Shown here piece after piece: positions 33,201 through 43,800 of a stretch of DNA of 64,000 nt. The position numbers were made by a program, and so were the translations under genes. The stretch lies in the NCBI GenBank assembly GCA_026770025.1, contig JAMXDE010000015.1, positions 620,001 to 684,000 of the forward strand. Direction: 5' to 3'. This DNA comes from Craspedostauros australis (taxonomy: Eukaryota; Bacillariophyta; Bacillariophyceae; Mastogloiales; Achnanthaceae). The notes under the pieces are model-generated. The model did no database searches, had not been told where the DNA came from, and worked only from the letters and a program-made list of their open reading frames with translations. Numbering within the stretch: the stretch's first letter is position 1; each line of letters starts with the position of its first letter.

Positions 33201-34656
33201 ACGCTCCCGCAACCCAGATCTCCCCAGTGACGTTGTCTGGGCGTTGCACGCGAGTGTCCGGGTCCACGATGATGATATCGACCGAGCTGTGCAGATTGCT
33301 GCGCTGGGCGATGGCGATGAATGGTTGGAGATCTTCATCTGGTCTCATGGTGGAGAGATGGAAGCCATGGTTGTAGCTGACTCCGACGACGTTCTCCGCC
33401 AGTCCGTAGGCTGCGAGGAACCAGTCCTTGCGCAAGTTGTACTGGCAGAATGCATCGGCGAAGTTCTTCTCGGTGTCAAGCCGGATTGGTTCAGCGGCGT
33501 TCTGGAGATGAAGCACACTTGAGAGATCCAGCTTGGGGATGGGATTCGTCTGCCCTTTGGGGCTCTCCAGAGCCTCGTTGTACTTGCGGGTGACCAGCCG
33601 ATAACCGAAGTCAGGGGCGGCGCTGATGTGGCACTTGTGCTGCGACATGAGATCAACCCAGAGCAATGGGTTGCGGATGAAAGCAACCGGTGAAATCATG
33701 TGAGAACGATAGGCACCCGCCAATGGCGCAATGCCCATCTCGATGAGGCCCATGTCATGGTACTGGGGAAGCCAGGAGCATGTCGCGATGCGCTCCGGGA
33801 CCCGGCTCGCGTCACCCAGCTGGTCTTTGAATGACTCTAACCAGTAGCTCTGAACGAGCTCGATGTTGGCTCTCAGGGCGTCGTGGGTCACCATGACGCC
33901 CTTGGGGTTGCCCGTGCTTCCAGATGTGTACTGGAGGAAGGCGAGGTCCGAACCTTTGATGTTGGGTTCATCGAATGAAGGTGGCGACGACGATGAGCGG
34001 CCGGACATGAGGCTGGAAAGGAAGCCATTCTTGGCTTGCTTGTTCTTGCCGTTGGTCTTGTCGGCGATGAACGGATCATGGCGGATGATGCGATCGGTGA
34101 CTTGGTACTTGACCCCGCTCGGCCACAAGGAGCGGCTCTTGGACGCCGGATTGGCGCGATCGGCAGCGCGGAGCATGTTGATGGATGTTTGGGTGAGGAT
34201 GAGTGCTGGCGCACAATCCCCGATGACCTTGTTCATTTTGGTGAGAGACTTGACGAGCGGTGGTCCGGGAGGGTAGACCAGGACGGCCGTCACTCCTGCG
34301 CGGAGACATCCCACGAACATGGCGAAGAAGTGGAGTCCGAAGTCGTAGCAGAGGACGACACGGTCATCTTTCTTGGCACCCCACTTGTTGCGGATGAGGT
34401 GAGCGCAGTGTCCTGCTTCATCCCAGAGCTGTTGGAAGGTGTAGTTGTTGGTTGCCTTGCCTTTTTCATTGTACCAGGTGGAGAAGACGGTGTCGGACTT
34501 GAGTTCGACGATGTACTTGATGTGTTCGATGAAGGACTTGGTTTGGATGGACTTGTGGATGATCTCGTGCTCAGTGGCGTTGGTGTTGGCGGCACCAGCT
34601 TCGATGTCATCGTCGACGGCGCGGTTTGCATCGGAGGGAGCGGATGGGTTGCTCAT
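30217..34656 (-). CDS. Acyl-adenylating enzyme fused to carrier and Pls-like membrane domain (NRPS-like)
   Basis: Intronless ORF, 1479 residues. Residues about 40-670 form an ANL adenylation domain of the fatty acyl-AMP ligase kind: YTSGSTGNPKGVM near 243, SWLPQYHDMGLIE, AAYGLAENV, then YLRTGDYGF and GRKKDIIIVNG. A phosphopantetheine carrier follows near 690-770 with DVGLSSMMELEL, whose Ser (about 726) would carry the arm. From about 790 to the end the protein matches the NRPS terminal domain (TIGR02353 type) seen in poly-lysine synthetase Pls: TM helix pairs alternating with left-handed hexapeptide-repeat domains (VKVGAGATVNTN; ITIEDSTIGMTLACGPGVTI). Such proteins activate an acyl or amino acid, load it on the carrier and transfer or condense it at a membrane. 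No condensation or thioesterase domain is present. Product unknown. Lack of introns and bacterial-type architecture suggest possible transfer from bacteria. Confidence 0.88.
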   Translation of the reverse strand: MSNPSAPSDANRAVDDDIEAGAANTNATEHEIIHKSIQTKSFIEHIKYIVELKSDTVFSTWYNEKGKATNNYTFQQLWDEAGHCAHLIRNKWGAKKDDRVVLCYDFGLHFFAMFVGCLRAGVTAVLVYPPGPPLVKSLTKMNKVIGDCAPALILTQTSINMLRAADRANPASKSRSLWPSGVKYQVTDRIIRHDPFIADKTNGKNKQAKNGFLSSLMSGRSSSSPPSFDEPNIKGSDLAFLQYTSGSTGNPKGVMVTHDALRANIELVQSYWLESFKDQLGDASRVPERIATCSWLPQYHDMGLIEMGIAPLAGAYRSHMISPVAFIRNPLLWVDLMSQHKCHISAAPDFGYRLVTRKYNEALESPKGQTNPIPKLDLSSVLHLQNAAEPIRLDTEKNFADAFCQYNLRKDWFLAAYGLAENVVGVSYNHGFHLSTMRPDEDLQPFIAIAQRSNLHSSVDIIIVDPDTRVQRPDNVTGEIWVAGASVTAGYYNQPQLSKEAFQATLQVEGDSSSDADASADGKMYLRTGDYGFYQDDYLYICGRKKDIIIVNGVNYYPQDIEHAVEEVSSAVRPGCVAAFSSDDSGNDGQLEIVFEIRASHVKDAETVCQQVRRNVISQIGLTPATVAAVEERSISKTTSGKIQRRQNRQRLHEGTQKTVLDVIGKSNFFSSHGSNLASQSKRLSMRMSIIEKVNIEEMDFYDLVKSCTGTEVNPDDEWKDVGLSSMMELELRQSLSERYNTTLPANIIQLFPRVMDLKTYLEASKGEPLPTNLPTLKRILSIPNEKFLSQSAVAIIQAIGALVAVLIFSLPIVPAYEVGKAIADSDVLSGHEWVLLPLIVPVWAITLTFVIILSKWFVIGRYTEGYANQTNIYFIRWWFVDRLVDIWERFVGRIIGNTPLMTLFYYLMGANIHRSASVNGTVREFDLVKVGAGATVNTNIRCRMFGPWKDEQEGPSVRFRKTRVGSNATVDGALLPGASVGSGCHVQRISVLVEGAQAPPNTLIRGNPAFVDAPSSTLKGDDNASATGTASGDTASDTSTSPSIVLGMMKLVWLAVELYFAFACFVAADQLVGDGLADWRYSPIVYWIALFGLTSVCFVITSIILKWVLIGKKRSGPARTGTFSKFADWACDFHFFVGTTLILDLTLYSQLWNLVLMAHGMDIDMRSRAVAILFPPSKLDLVTVRRSFISFCDLDVEEDGQYKAITIEDSTIGMTLACGPGVTIRRAMVTPGAHVTSDMINTEHHPNNVPLSASQFFMIMINNTLLYIIILAAVAASLIPSYELLAIILKPDTTTALVPIAIAASTIIQALIWLVLYRVIVTITLLGSVARGGPWSISLYMVYLSYSYFFQAWSFESVVWGTPMMNAALRFRGATIQGKMLFFGFRIYEAPLLTFADRTVMDDAIVCGHYGVFSTLSLGTSYIDGLMHQMSFALMRKGSAAKGAALVEHAPWKMVSDMQASDTKVSVSISDGSGDEEA

Positions 34657-36631
34657 GTTGGAATGCGTCGTTGAAACGAGGGTTGGTTGCAGATGTGGTT
34701 GTGTTCTGTTGTGTTGCGGTTGGTGTGTTGCGGCGTGGTTACTTTGATCTTGTCGATTTGTGAGTTGTCGGTTCTGGAGCTTCAGAATTGTGAGCAGTTG
34801 GAAAAATCATCGGCGTTGTGTTACACCGGGTGCCTTCTTCGGACACATAAGTGCTCGTACGAGTGCTGTCGCTGCATTTGTTATCCAGCGAGATGAATTC
34901 CTTCATCAGATTGTTCCGTTGAAGGATCGTGGAAGGAAAGCAATGTTGGCTGGTGCGTGTGCTGGTTGGAGTCGTAGGTGTGAACAAGACAATCGCAAGA
35001 CACAGCGCTCTGTCGCCTCCCATGGCCACACTTTGGATCAAGGGTGCAGATTCGAGGTCTGATAGGAGAAGACTGCATACCAGGACTCCACGCAACACGA
35101 AAACGAATACAGTTCTGCGGAGCATAGTAGAGCATAGTACCCAGGATGTCATGACAAAAACCAAAAACATATGTCCGATCGCTGGACAAAGAAGCGTTCA
35201 TGTGGTGACTGGTGAAGAACCCCAAAACACAGTCGAGGAATTATCGGGGTGGGAAGAGAGCGTACCCTGCACACCCGCGAAGACCCTGACACAGATGTGA
35301 CAGTCGCACACTCTGAGCAGGAACAGAAATGTCAACGACTCAAAATGACTCATGTTTGGTGTGTTCTTCTCTTGTTCTCTCTCTTTTTCTTGGTTGGTGA
35401 CATTCGGTATGCGAGCATCTCTCACCAATTTGGTGTTGTTGTTCTTTGATCTTGTTCTTGTTCTATTTGGAATCGAGGGTACGAATTTTCAATACACTTC
35501 TGGTTGCCGCACCTCCCAATGCCTTCAATCACGACTGACTAAGATTCAACTCCTGTTGATCACTCTCGTGACCCATCCCAAACGTGCCTGCTCTCAGTCT
35601 TACCAAGAAAAGATAGCCTGTCCTCCTTTGGTCTGAGAACCATGACAATGAAAACAGCATGTCCTGACATGAACCGACAAAACAACAACATGGTCAGTGA
35701 TGTTATGTTAGACTTGAGGAATTGGTGATAACGTAGGGGAGAACGCGTCCTTCTGCAATTGATCAGATCGAGAAGGTGGCGTTCACTGGAAGTCTGTTGG
35801 GAGCTCAAATGCTATTACAAACTCAGGAGTTGTGAGCTTACTCCCTGACCTCTGTTCATGTCCATGCCTCTGCTCTTGCATTCCTCTGTTCTGCAAGCAT
35901 CGGATAGGATCTTTACATCTCTTCAGGTTCAACTGGTTTGGGTCAGTAGCTATCTCACAGTATCGTTCTTGTATCGTGGTACCTTTTGTCTGATACCCAG
36001 TACCTTGGTACTTCTTTAGTTTCGTTTCTCGTCGAGCTATTCGCTCGTAATGTGACCATTTCATGGTCCGTGTTGGTTCAGGATACGATTCATACGCACA
36101 ACTAAGCTGGAACACGAGAGAGAGCTGTGCGGAATAAAGCATAATGCTAATATGTTAGACCAGAAGGGGTGCAGGGGCAGTGGGTAGGAGTCGTATCCGA
36201 CCTGAAGAAACGGAAACCAACAGGTAGGGACGCAACCCGTGGTCCTGACGGACAGGATCAGAACATCCTTCAGAAAAAGGATCAAAACCGATCAATCGTA
36301 AAACAGGTGGAATCAAGGACGCCACAGGATCGAGGACAAAACCTGTGACAAGATGAATGTAGAGCAAAATGAAACTACTGAAATACACGATGATGTGCAT
36401 GATGAGATGCATGCAGAGAGCAGGAGATGAAATATCTGAGATGCATGATTAGATGTACATGAAGTACATGCTGCATGACATGATGAAGCAGGAGACAGCA
36501 CTACATGGGCAAGGGCAAGACTGTGTGCTACTGTGGATTATGTATGCTATGGCAAATGAAACTGAAAGAGATGGAGATGTTGTGCTCACAGTTCCAACAA
36601 TGCAATAACAGGAATAGGAGATAACCAGAGC
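34657..36631. other. Intergenic region upstream of the NRPS-like gene
   Basis: About 2 kb. The NRPS-like gene promoter should lie at its left end. The right part (about 36050-36600) is AT-richer with ATGCAT/ACATGA-type short repeats and may be the 3' tail of the reverse-transcriptase relic. A 119-codon minus-strand ORF at 35783-36142 has no recognisable family. Confidence 0.45.
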
Positions 36632-37116
36632 CTATAATAGAGACTGGGTTACCCCAGATTTCCAACAGGCATTCACTACCAGATCCATGTCATCCACGAA
36701 CGCATACCCCACCATCTGCACTTCTTCCCCGCTCACCGCCATTGTAAACTTAGCTGTGTGTCCTTCCTTCTTCATAATCTCCAGGACTGGCAATGATATC
36801 ACTGCCCAGATGACTGGTCCTGATCCATTCCCTTGAAAAATACCTTGCATAGGCACCACCCATCCACTTCCACCATACGTATTTTTGGACTCTCCGTACG
36901 CTGTGTGGATGTCGTGCTCAAGGCGTTGGAGCGTGCTGAACATGCACACCACCTTGGATTGTGCTATCCCTTGTCGCTGCAGCCCTATCAACGCAATTGA
37001 GTGTACCATTCTGTCATAGCAGCTTTTGAGGTCATTGGTGCACAATACTGTCGGTGCCTGTGTTTACCTTGCCCAGTCCATAGTGAGTTGTTTGTTCAGT
37101 GCTTGATCAATAGCTC
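36632..37116 (-). pseudogene. Non-LTR-type reverse transcriptase relic, downstream part
   Basis: The minus-strand frame carries RT palm motifs: TNDLKSCYDRMVH (motif A-like), GIFQGNGSGPVIWA (motif B) and YAFVDDMDLVV (motif C with the catalytic DD). It lacks an LTR-element context. The frame has a TAA just upstream (about 37069) and ends at 36632 soon after motif C, so it is degenerate. Its upstream continuation lies 9.15 kb away at 46272-47357, separated by the inserted copia A. Confidence 0.82.
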
Positions 37117-37803
37117 AGTTAGGATTCGTGCGTAGGCGTCGCGAATCGGTGGAGAATGCCTCGTGAATCTGCCGGCTTCGGGATAGCCGTGTGATGCAGT
37201 TCAAGAGAGGTGTGCTGTTTGAATAGTTATAACTTGTAACGATGAGAAGTAGAGTGCTTTGTAGCTAATCCTTGTCCGTTATTATGAGTTAGCTTATTGG
37301 TGTTAGTAGGGTGAAGAAACGATGCCACACAACTTGGCGAGACCCTGCACTGATGCACTTGATTCAGTGCAACAGAGTAGACAGTCAATACAGTACCTTG
37401 CTCTCCGCACATGTAGTTACACTGCAGTGTAGGTCATGACAATCAGTGGTGACGGTCATGAAGCAGTGGCTGTGGCTGAAGCTGACACTCGGATTCCATT
37501 GCTTGAGTTGAAGCAAGTTGGATACGCATGCTGAGACCACGGTGGTAGTGTGGTGGTCATCAGCAATGAAGGAATCGAGATAAGTTTTAGTAAGGAGGAT
37601 CTGAAGAGCATATAGTTCCCAGGTGGGGTGTGAGTCAGGTCGGTCAGGTTTGAGTCATGATGGATTCGTGAATGGAGGAGAGAAAGGAGGAGAAAAAGGT
37701 TTGGTGGTCAATCAAGTCGGAAGATTTCGCGCCAAAACAGGAATTTCTCCCATCGGGTTGATACCGTGTTCGGTACTAGTCTGTCCCTCATTGAATCTCA
37801 ACT
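37117..37803 (-). repeat. 3' LTR of copia A
   Basis: 687 bp, same sequence as 45580-46266. It holds a 61-codon ORF identical in both copies, most likely meaningless. Confidence 0.95.
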
Positions 37804-37886
37804 CTCCCTCTCAGTGTTGGGTCGTGATTGGAGTTGTGGTATCGATGAAAACTTCATCCTTCGTTGTTGTTTGTTGTTGTTGGTTA

Positions 37887-40800
37887 TTACCAACCCATGA
37901 TCTTGAATCGCAGGTATTCGAAGACTGCGATGGACAGTCCTTTGGTGAAGATGTCGGCCAGTTGCTCCGGTGTTGCGATGTGCTGGATGTAGATGAACCC
38001 TGCCTTGACCCAGTACCAAAAGAAGTGCCACTTAGTCAGGAAGTGCTTGGTGCGCGCGGTTGGTTGATGATTGGTAGCAAGGGAAATGCAGGCTTGGTTG
38101 TCCTCAAACACCGTGCACTGGAGGTTGGTGTGCAGTGGCATGGTGGTGCCGGCATTGTTGATGACTTGGCGGATGAGCTGTTGAATGGGAATCAGCGTGC
38201 GCATTGCGAGAGAGAGAGCGGCGTACTCGGACTCCATCGTAGATAGAGCAATCTCAGTTTGGAGTTTGGACTTCCAAATGAGGGGGCACCCTCCCAGCGT
38301 AATGAGGTAGCCAGTGCGCGACTTGACTGAGACGGGGTCCTTGCTGTCTTCTCGTCCGTAGAGTCCTGCGAAGTCTGCATCCACGTAGCACTTGAGATCA
38401 AGCTGCCCGGTGGGACGCACGATGGTACCCTTGTCCTCAGTGTGCTTGAGATAGCGCATGATGCGCTTGACGGCCTTGGCGTGTGAGCGGCGAGGGTCAC
38501 TTCCGAAGCGAGCGACTTGGGAGACTGCGAATGCCAGGTCGGGGCGAGTGTTGGTCGTGAGATACAACAGCATGCCGACGACGGAGCGGTAGTTCCATGG
38601 TTCGTTCATGGGAGGCTCATGCTTGCATTGTCCCAGTGCGAGCTGCGTAGTTGGTACGGGGCACGGACTGCAGTTCGTCATCTTCGTAGTGGCGAGGATC
38701 TTCTTGATTAGTCCTGGTTGGCGGAGATGGACCGTGTCTGCTTTTGGATCACGGCTGAGCTCGATTCCCAGGAACTCGGTGAAGCTTCCTTCTTGGGTGA
38801 GCTCAAAGCCGAGGTCGCGCATTGATTTGATGAAGTCGTCGGCGGCTTGCTTGGTCTTGGAGGCGATGCCCGCATCGTCAACGTAGAGGACGATCATGAT
38901 GTCCTTCTTGATGAACAAGCACTGCTCTTGGTCGCAGGCCTTGAAGCCGATCGTAGTGAGGGCTCGGATGAGGTGTTCATACCAGAGGCGAGGAGCAATC
39001 GTCAAGCCGTACAGGCTCTTGCGGAGCTTGAGGCAGGTGTCGGGACCCTTCGTTGATTTGAATCCACGAGGGAGATGAAGGTAGACTGGCTTGTGGATGG
39101 ATGCTTGCACGAAAGCGTTCGTGAAGTCGATGGACGTTGTTGTCCAACCCATGACGATGGAAGTGCTGAGGAAGATGCGGACGGATGACCATGCGACGAC
39201 TGGTGCGTAGGTGGAGGAGTCCTCTTGCATGAGGTCTCCACGGCAACACCAGCGTCCCTTGTATTTCTTGATGGTTCCGTCGGGGAGGCGCTTGCGGCGA
39301 AAGACCCAGGTTCCTGGAAAGATGCGATCGTTCTTGATGTCGATCTTCTTCACTTCCTCCCACGTGCCCTTTTCCGTGAGATCTCGAATCTCCTTTTCGG
39401 CGGCTTGCATCCACTCGTCTTTGTTGTCGTCGCGAATGGCTTCGTCGAAGGAGAGAGTATCCGGGTCGGTGTTGGATGCCTTGTACACCGAGGTGCGTTC
39501 GGCGATCTCCAAGTCGCCACCTGCGGCAAAGTAGCTGATCATGCGATTATCGACGTAGGTGGGGTAGTTTGTTGCATCCTTCTGTGGCTCGATGATTGCG
39601 ACAGAGTAGGCATGCTGTTCGATGTTCGCCCATGTAGTTGGTGGAATGCACTTCGCTGTGTCGAGGATGAACGACGGGTTGATGTCGAGCGTGGATGACG
39701 AGTCGATGTCGAGCATGGATCCTTTGTTGGCGGAGCGAGTCGCTGGGGCCGAAGTGAGTGGCGCCGTGTTCGACTCAATCATGCCTTGGACGAATTGCTC
39801 AATCTCGTATTCGCTTGGAAGTGGCCACGGTCCTGGTCGGATCGTCGTCACTTGGCGACGGAGTAGCTCGAATGCGAGACGGTAATGATGATTTTCGATC
39901 ATCGCATTCCACACGGAGCGAGTCCTTTGGACGAACGCTTCTGCGTTGTACGCAGATTTGGGTGGAAGGTACCCTTGGTTCATCAAATGTTCGGGGTCTT
40001 GGTAGTACCATGGCCCTGATTTGGCCTTGGACATGAAGTCGAGAGCGTCGAAGTGGGGTTCCATCGTGCCAGTACTGATGAAGGTGCTCAGCTTCTCCAC
40101 GAATTGCTCGACGGCGTGGTCAGTGGCCAGTCGGAGGAGGTCTTCGTTGAGAAAGACGCTGTTGAGGTCTTTCTCGAAATGGTCCTCCATGTCCGAGTGA
40201 AAGTTGTTGTACGTCTCCTGAAATGGAGTCGCTCCTTCCTCGGTCATGTTGTCGGGGTCCGGTTGCCACCAGTCAGCCATGTTGATGCTTGCTTCTTCTA
40301 CTTCAGCCGCCTTTGGAGCGAACGTTGGGAGGACGACGTTGGTTGGCTGTGGATTCAAGGTGTTGAATCGACCTCGGAGTCTGCGCAACAAGTAGTGAGC
40401 GTCCACCTTGAATTGGTGTAGATCGATGGAGAGAGAGTCGCTACCTTTGCGTTGGAGAGGTTCGATTGTATGTAAGCAATCGACGATAGCTTGTGAGAAT
40501 GTGATGATCGATGATGAGTCGGGGTGCAGTTCCCTGGGTGTTGCGGCCTGTTCGATCTCTTCCAAGGTAGCTACTGCAGGGCAGAAGTAGTAATCATCGG
40601 TGTCTTCGTCGTCCAGCCAGGCTGCTTTGCCTCCCATACGTGCGTACGTGAATCGCTTTGGTTGTTTGCGAATTCTCGTGCTTTGAGGTCTTTCTGGCGT
40701 TGGCTCAGACTTAGGTATCATGGGTGGCGTGGAGCTCGTCTGAATTGGCGTCGGAGCTGGAAGTGGTAATGGAGTTGCTAATTCCAATGTTGGTGATTCT

Positions 40801-43800
40801 CGGAGAGGTGAGCTCAATTGCGGTTGAAGTGTTCGCTGATCCGGTGACTCTATAGTAGAGTCAGGTACCGGGGACTCATCGGGAGCTCCCTCTGTCGAGG
40901 ACATTTGCCTGTTGGCTCCCTCTGAAACTGGCATCGGAGGGGCGAGAGCTTCACTCATGAGATCGGGGATCTGTTGTGTCATTGGTTGCGACCCTTTCGC
41001 CAATACCTGTGGCGTTCTTTCACGGATGGTTTGTTGGTTTCGCGTATCAAAACTCGGTGGTGGAGTGTTATCGTCGTTGCGTTGTAACCGGTTGTGGTCT
41101 CGCGTGTCTGATGCGAAGATGTCGTCCTGCTCCATTGATTCCACATCGTCGTCATCGAATGGATATTGGAAGGTGGTGTCACCAAACATGCGAGTCCATT
41201 CTTCCGATTGATAGCTTGGAAGTTGCTTCAAGTCGGTAGCAATCGTTGCGAACCAGTCATCGAACACGACGTGGAACTGAGGGGTGATTGAACCTGTCCG
41301 TGGTGATAGGACTAGAGGTACGGTTGAAGCATGCTTCGTAGAGAGACCCATGTTCACGTATCTCTCTCCTCTTGGTTCCCATCGGGGTATCTTGCGTCCA
41401 TCGGCCAGCGCTTTGTTAAGGACATAGACTGGACTGCCCCATACGTGCAGGTTATGAAGTTGCTTGAGGGGAAGACGGATGCGTGATAGAACATCGTAGG
41501 GTGTGAGACCGGTGGCGGGATTAGGCACGCGATTGTAGATGTACGCGGCGTGTACGACGGCCATTGGCCATAGTTGAGCATCAAACATCGTTGGCCAGTG
41601 GATGCTTTGATGCATCATCATGGTTCGGGCCATTGAGACAATTGTTCGAATGCTTCGCTCGGCTATTCCGTTGTGGTGATGTGCGCCGACACCTGCGAAT
41701 CGATGGACTTGATGGAAGATTTCAAGGTGTTTGGAGTATTCGGGTGAGGTGAAGGTGGTGGCGTTGTCTGATAGATACGATCGTACGGGGACTCCAACAT
41801 CACGACACATCAGTTCGAACCGTTCCTTGGCTTCGAGGGTGGCGTGCGTGGTTAGCGCTGCCACAGGTTCCACGTGAATGTATCCTGATGCGTGATCGAC
41901 AAAGATGGCTCCGCCTTTGTACATTTCGTTTGGATCGCCTTTGCCTCGTCCTGAGAAGAGGCGTCCTGGCGTTCGACCGACGAAGTGGTCCACTGATACT
42001 TGTTGTCCAGGGAACAAGTGATCGGTGCGCAAAACTCCTTGTCTGTCACGGACGACATGTTGAGTTATTCCTGGGGAAGGGCGACGGTGCAGCTTTCCGA
42101 ATTGGCATGCAGCGCAAAGCGGGAGGCTTGTGACCCTTGCCGCAGCTGTGTGCATCTTTCTAGACGATTCTGACCCGGTGAGAGTACCCGAACGCAGCAG
42201 GAACTTCACTCGACTGAAGGATAAATGTCCGAGACGATAGTGCCACCGAAGAAGTTCCTTTTGCGGTTGGGTGAGGTTCACGTTGTGGTCCGACACGGTG
42301 GAGACGATGGAAGTTAGTGCAGCTGGCACGTCATGGATGTTGTCGGCACTGTAGCCGACTGATGTTGGTAGCCTTGTGGACTTCTTGTAATTCGCTACGA
42401 TTGCGTTGCGATCGTCGTTTCCCAGGATTCCGCTGAGTTTGCAGGAGGATTTGTTGAAAACGATCGTTTCGCCCTGATACTCTTCAAGGAGACTGGAAGT
42501 GCTGATTAGCTTGACCTTTGATTCGGGAACATGGAAAGCAGGCAGTCGCAATTTGCGAGGGCTTCCAGTTACATCAAGGACATACCATTCGACGGTTCCC
42601 AACGCATTCACTTGGATTTTCTTGAGGAATCCGTTGAGAAAGGTCGGTCTTGGTGGAGGACTTGGAGTAGAACAGAAATCGTTGAGGTCATTTGTCACAG
42701 AAATTGATGCTCCGCTGTCCCAAACGAGTTCGAATGGAGCATCGGGTGAGAGATAACTCTCAGCTTTAGCTGGAGATGCGAAAGCATTGCGATTGGAGAA
42801 GAAGGAGGCTAGACCTTGCAGAGTGAGTAGTGCGGGCATGTCATTGTCACATTGTTGCTTTTGACTTCGATCATACATCAAGTCAATTCCGCGAGTTGGG
42901 TACAGGCTCCAGAGATTTCGTGAGATGGATGAGGTGCGACCTTCTTGGCGGGGCAATTTTGCTGTCGTGGGTGTTTGGTTTTTACCATAAGTGGAATTTT
43001 TCGATTGGTTCCAGTGACGACGTTTTGATCTGTGATTGCGAGTTTTGGTCCGAGCCTGGGGACGCCACACACGTTTTGTTCGTGGGGAGTTTCCTTTCGA
43101 CACGTTCACGGGTTTGGGTCCATCTGGGTCGAGACTTTCCATTACGAGATCGTAGAGACTGCGTTTCACGGCTCCATTGAAGTGTGTTGGACGTTTATGC
43201 ACTTGCTTGTACCGTTCTTTGACTCGTGCCTTGTTGTAGACTAGATCAGCAGAGTTGATTGAGTCAGGTCTTCGTGGTACGTTCGTGTGGAGGAGTAGTA
43301 GAGTTACGGCAATTAGCATCCAGGCATTTGCTGCCGCGATGTACCACCCATACTCTACTCCGATAGTGATGACTTGGAGTGAGGCGAAGAGGAGAACCAT
43401 TCCAACGATGCTACCGAAGTAGTTGAAGGAGGTGAAGAGGTTCCAGACGAGAGACCACCAGGTGTCTTCGTCTTGACTGGAGGCGGCTGTGAAGCATGTC
43501 CACGCAGCCATGTCAATGGAGAGGTTGTCCTGTTTGGGAGCTTGCTTGCCCTTTGCCTTCGCCTTGAACTTGAAGTTGTCCTGATGACTCTCAGTGTTGT
43601 GCGAGAGACGCCAGCGGCGGCACTTGGCGCACCACATGAAAGTCTTGTCGTTGACAAGCTTGCGCTGTGGTTCACCGGGCTTGGGAGCTTTGGACGACCA
43701 GCCCTGGCTGGCGTTGCGTTTGGCGTCGCGTTCCTTGGGCTTCTTGAAGTTGTTTCTCCTTCCGTCGTTCTTGGAGAAACCCTTGTGTTGCTCGAGAACG

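Noticed and set aside
37227-37412. 61-codon ORF repeated at 45690-45875
   Set aside because: Identical only because both copies lie in the identical LTRs of copia A; no domain.
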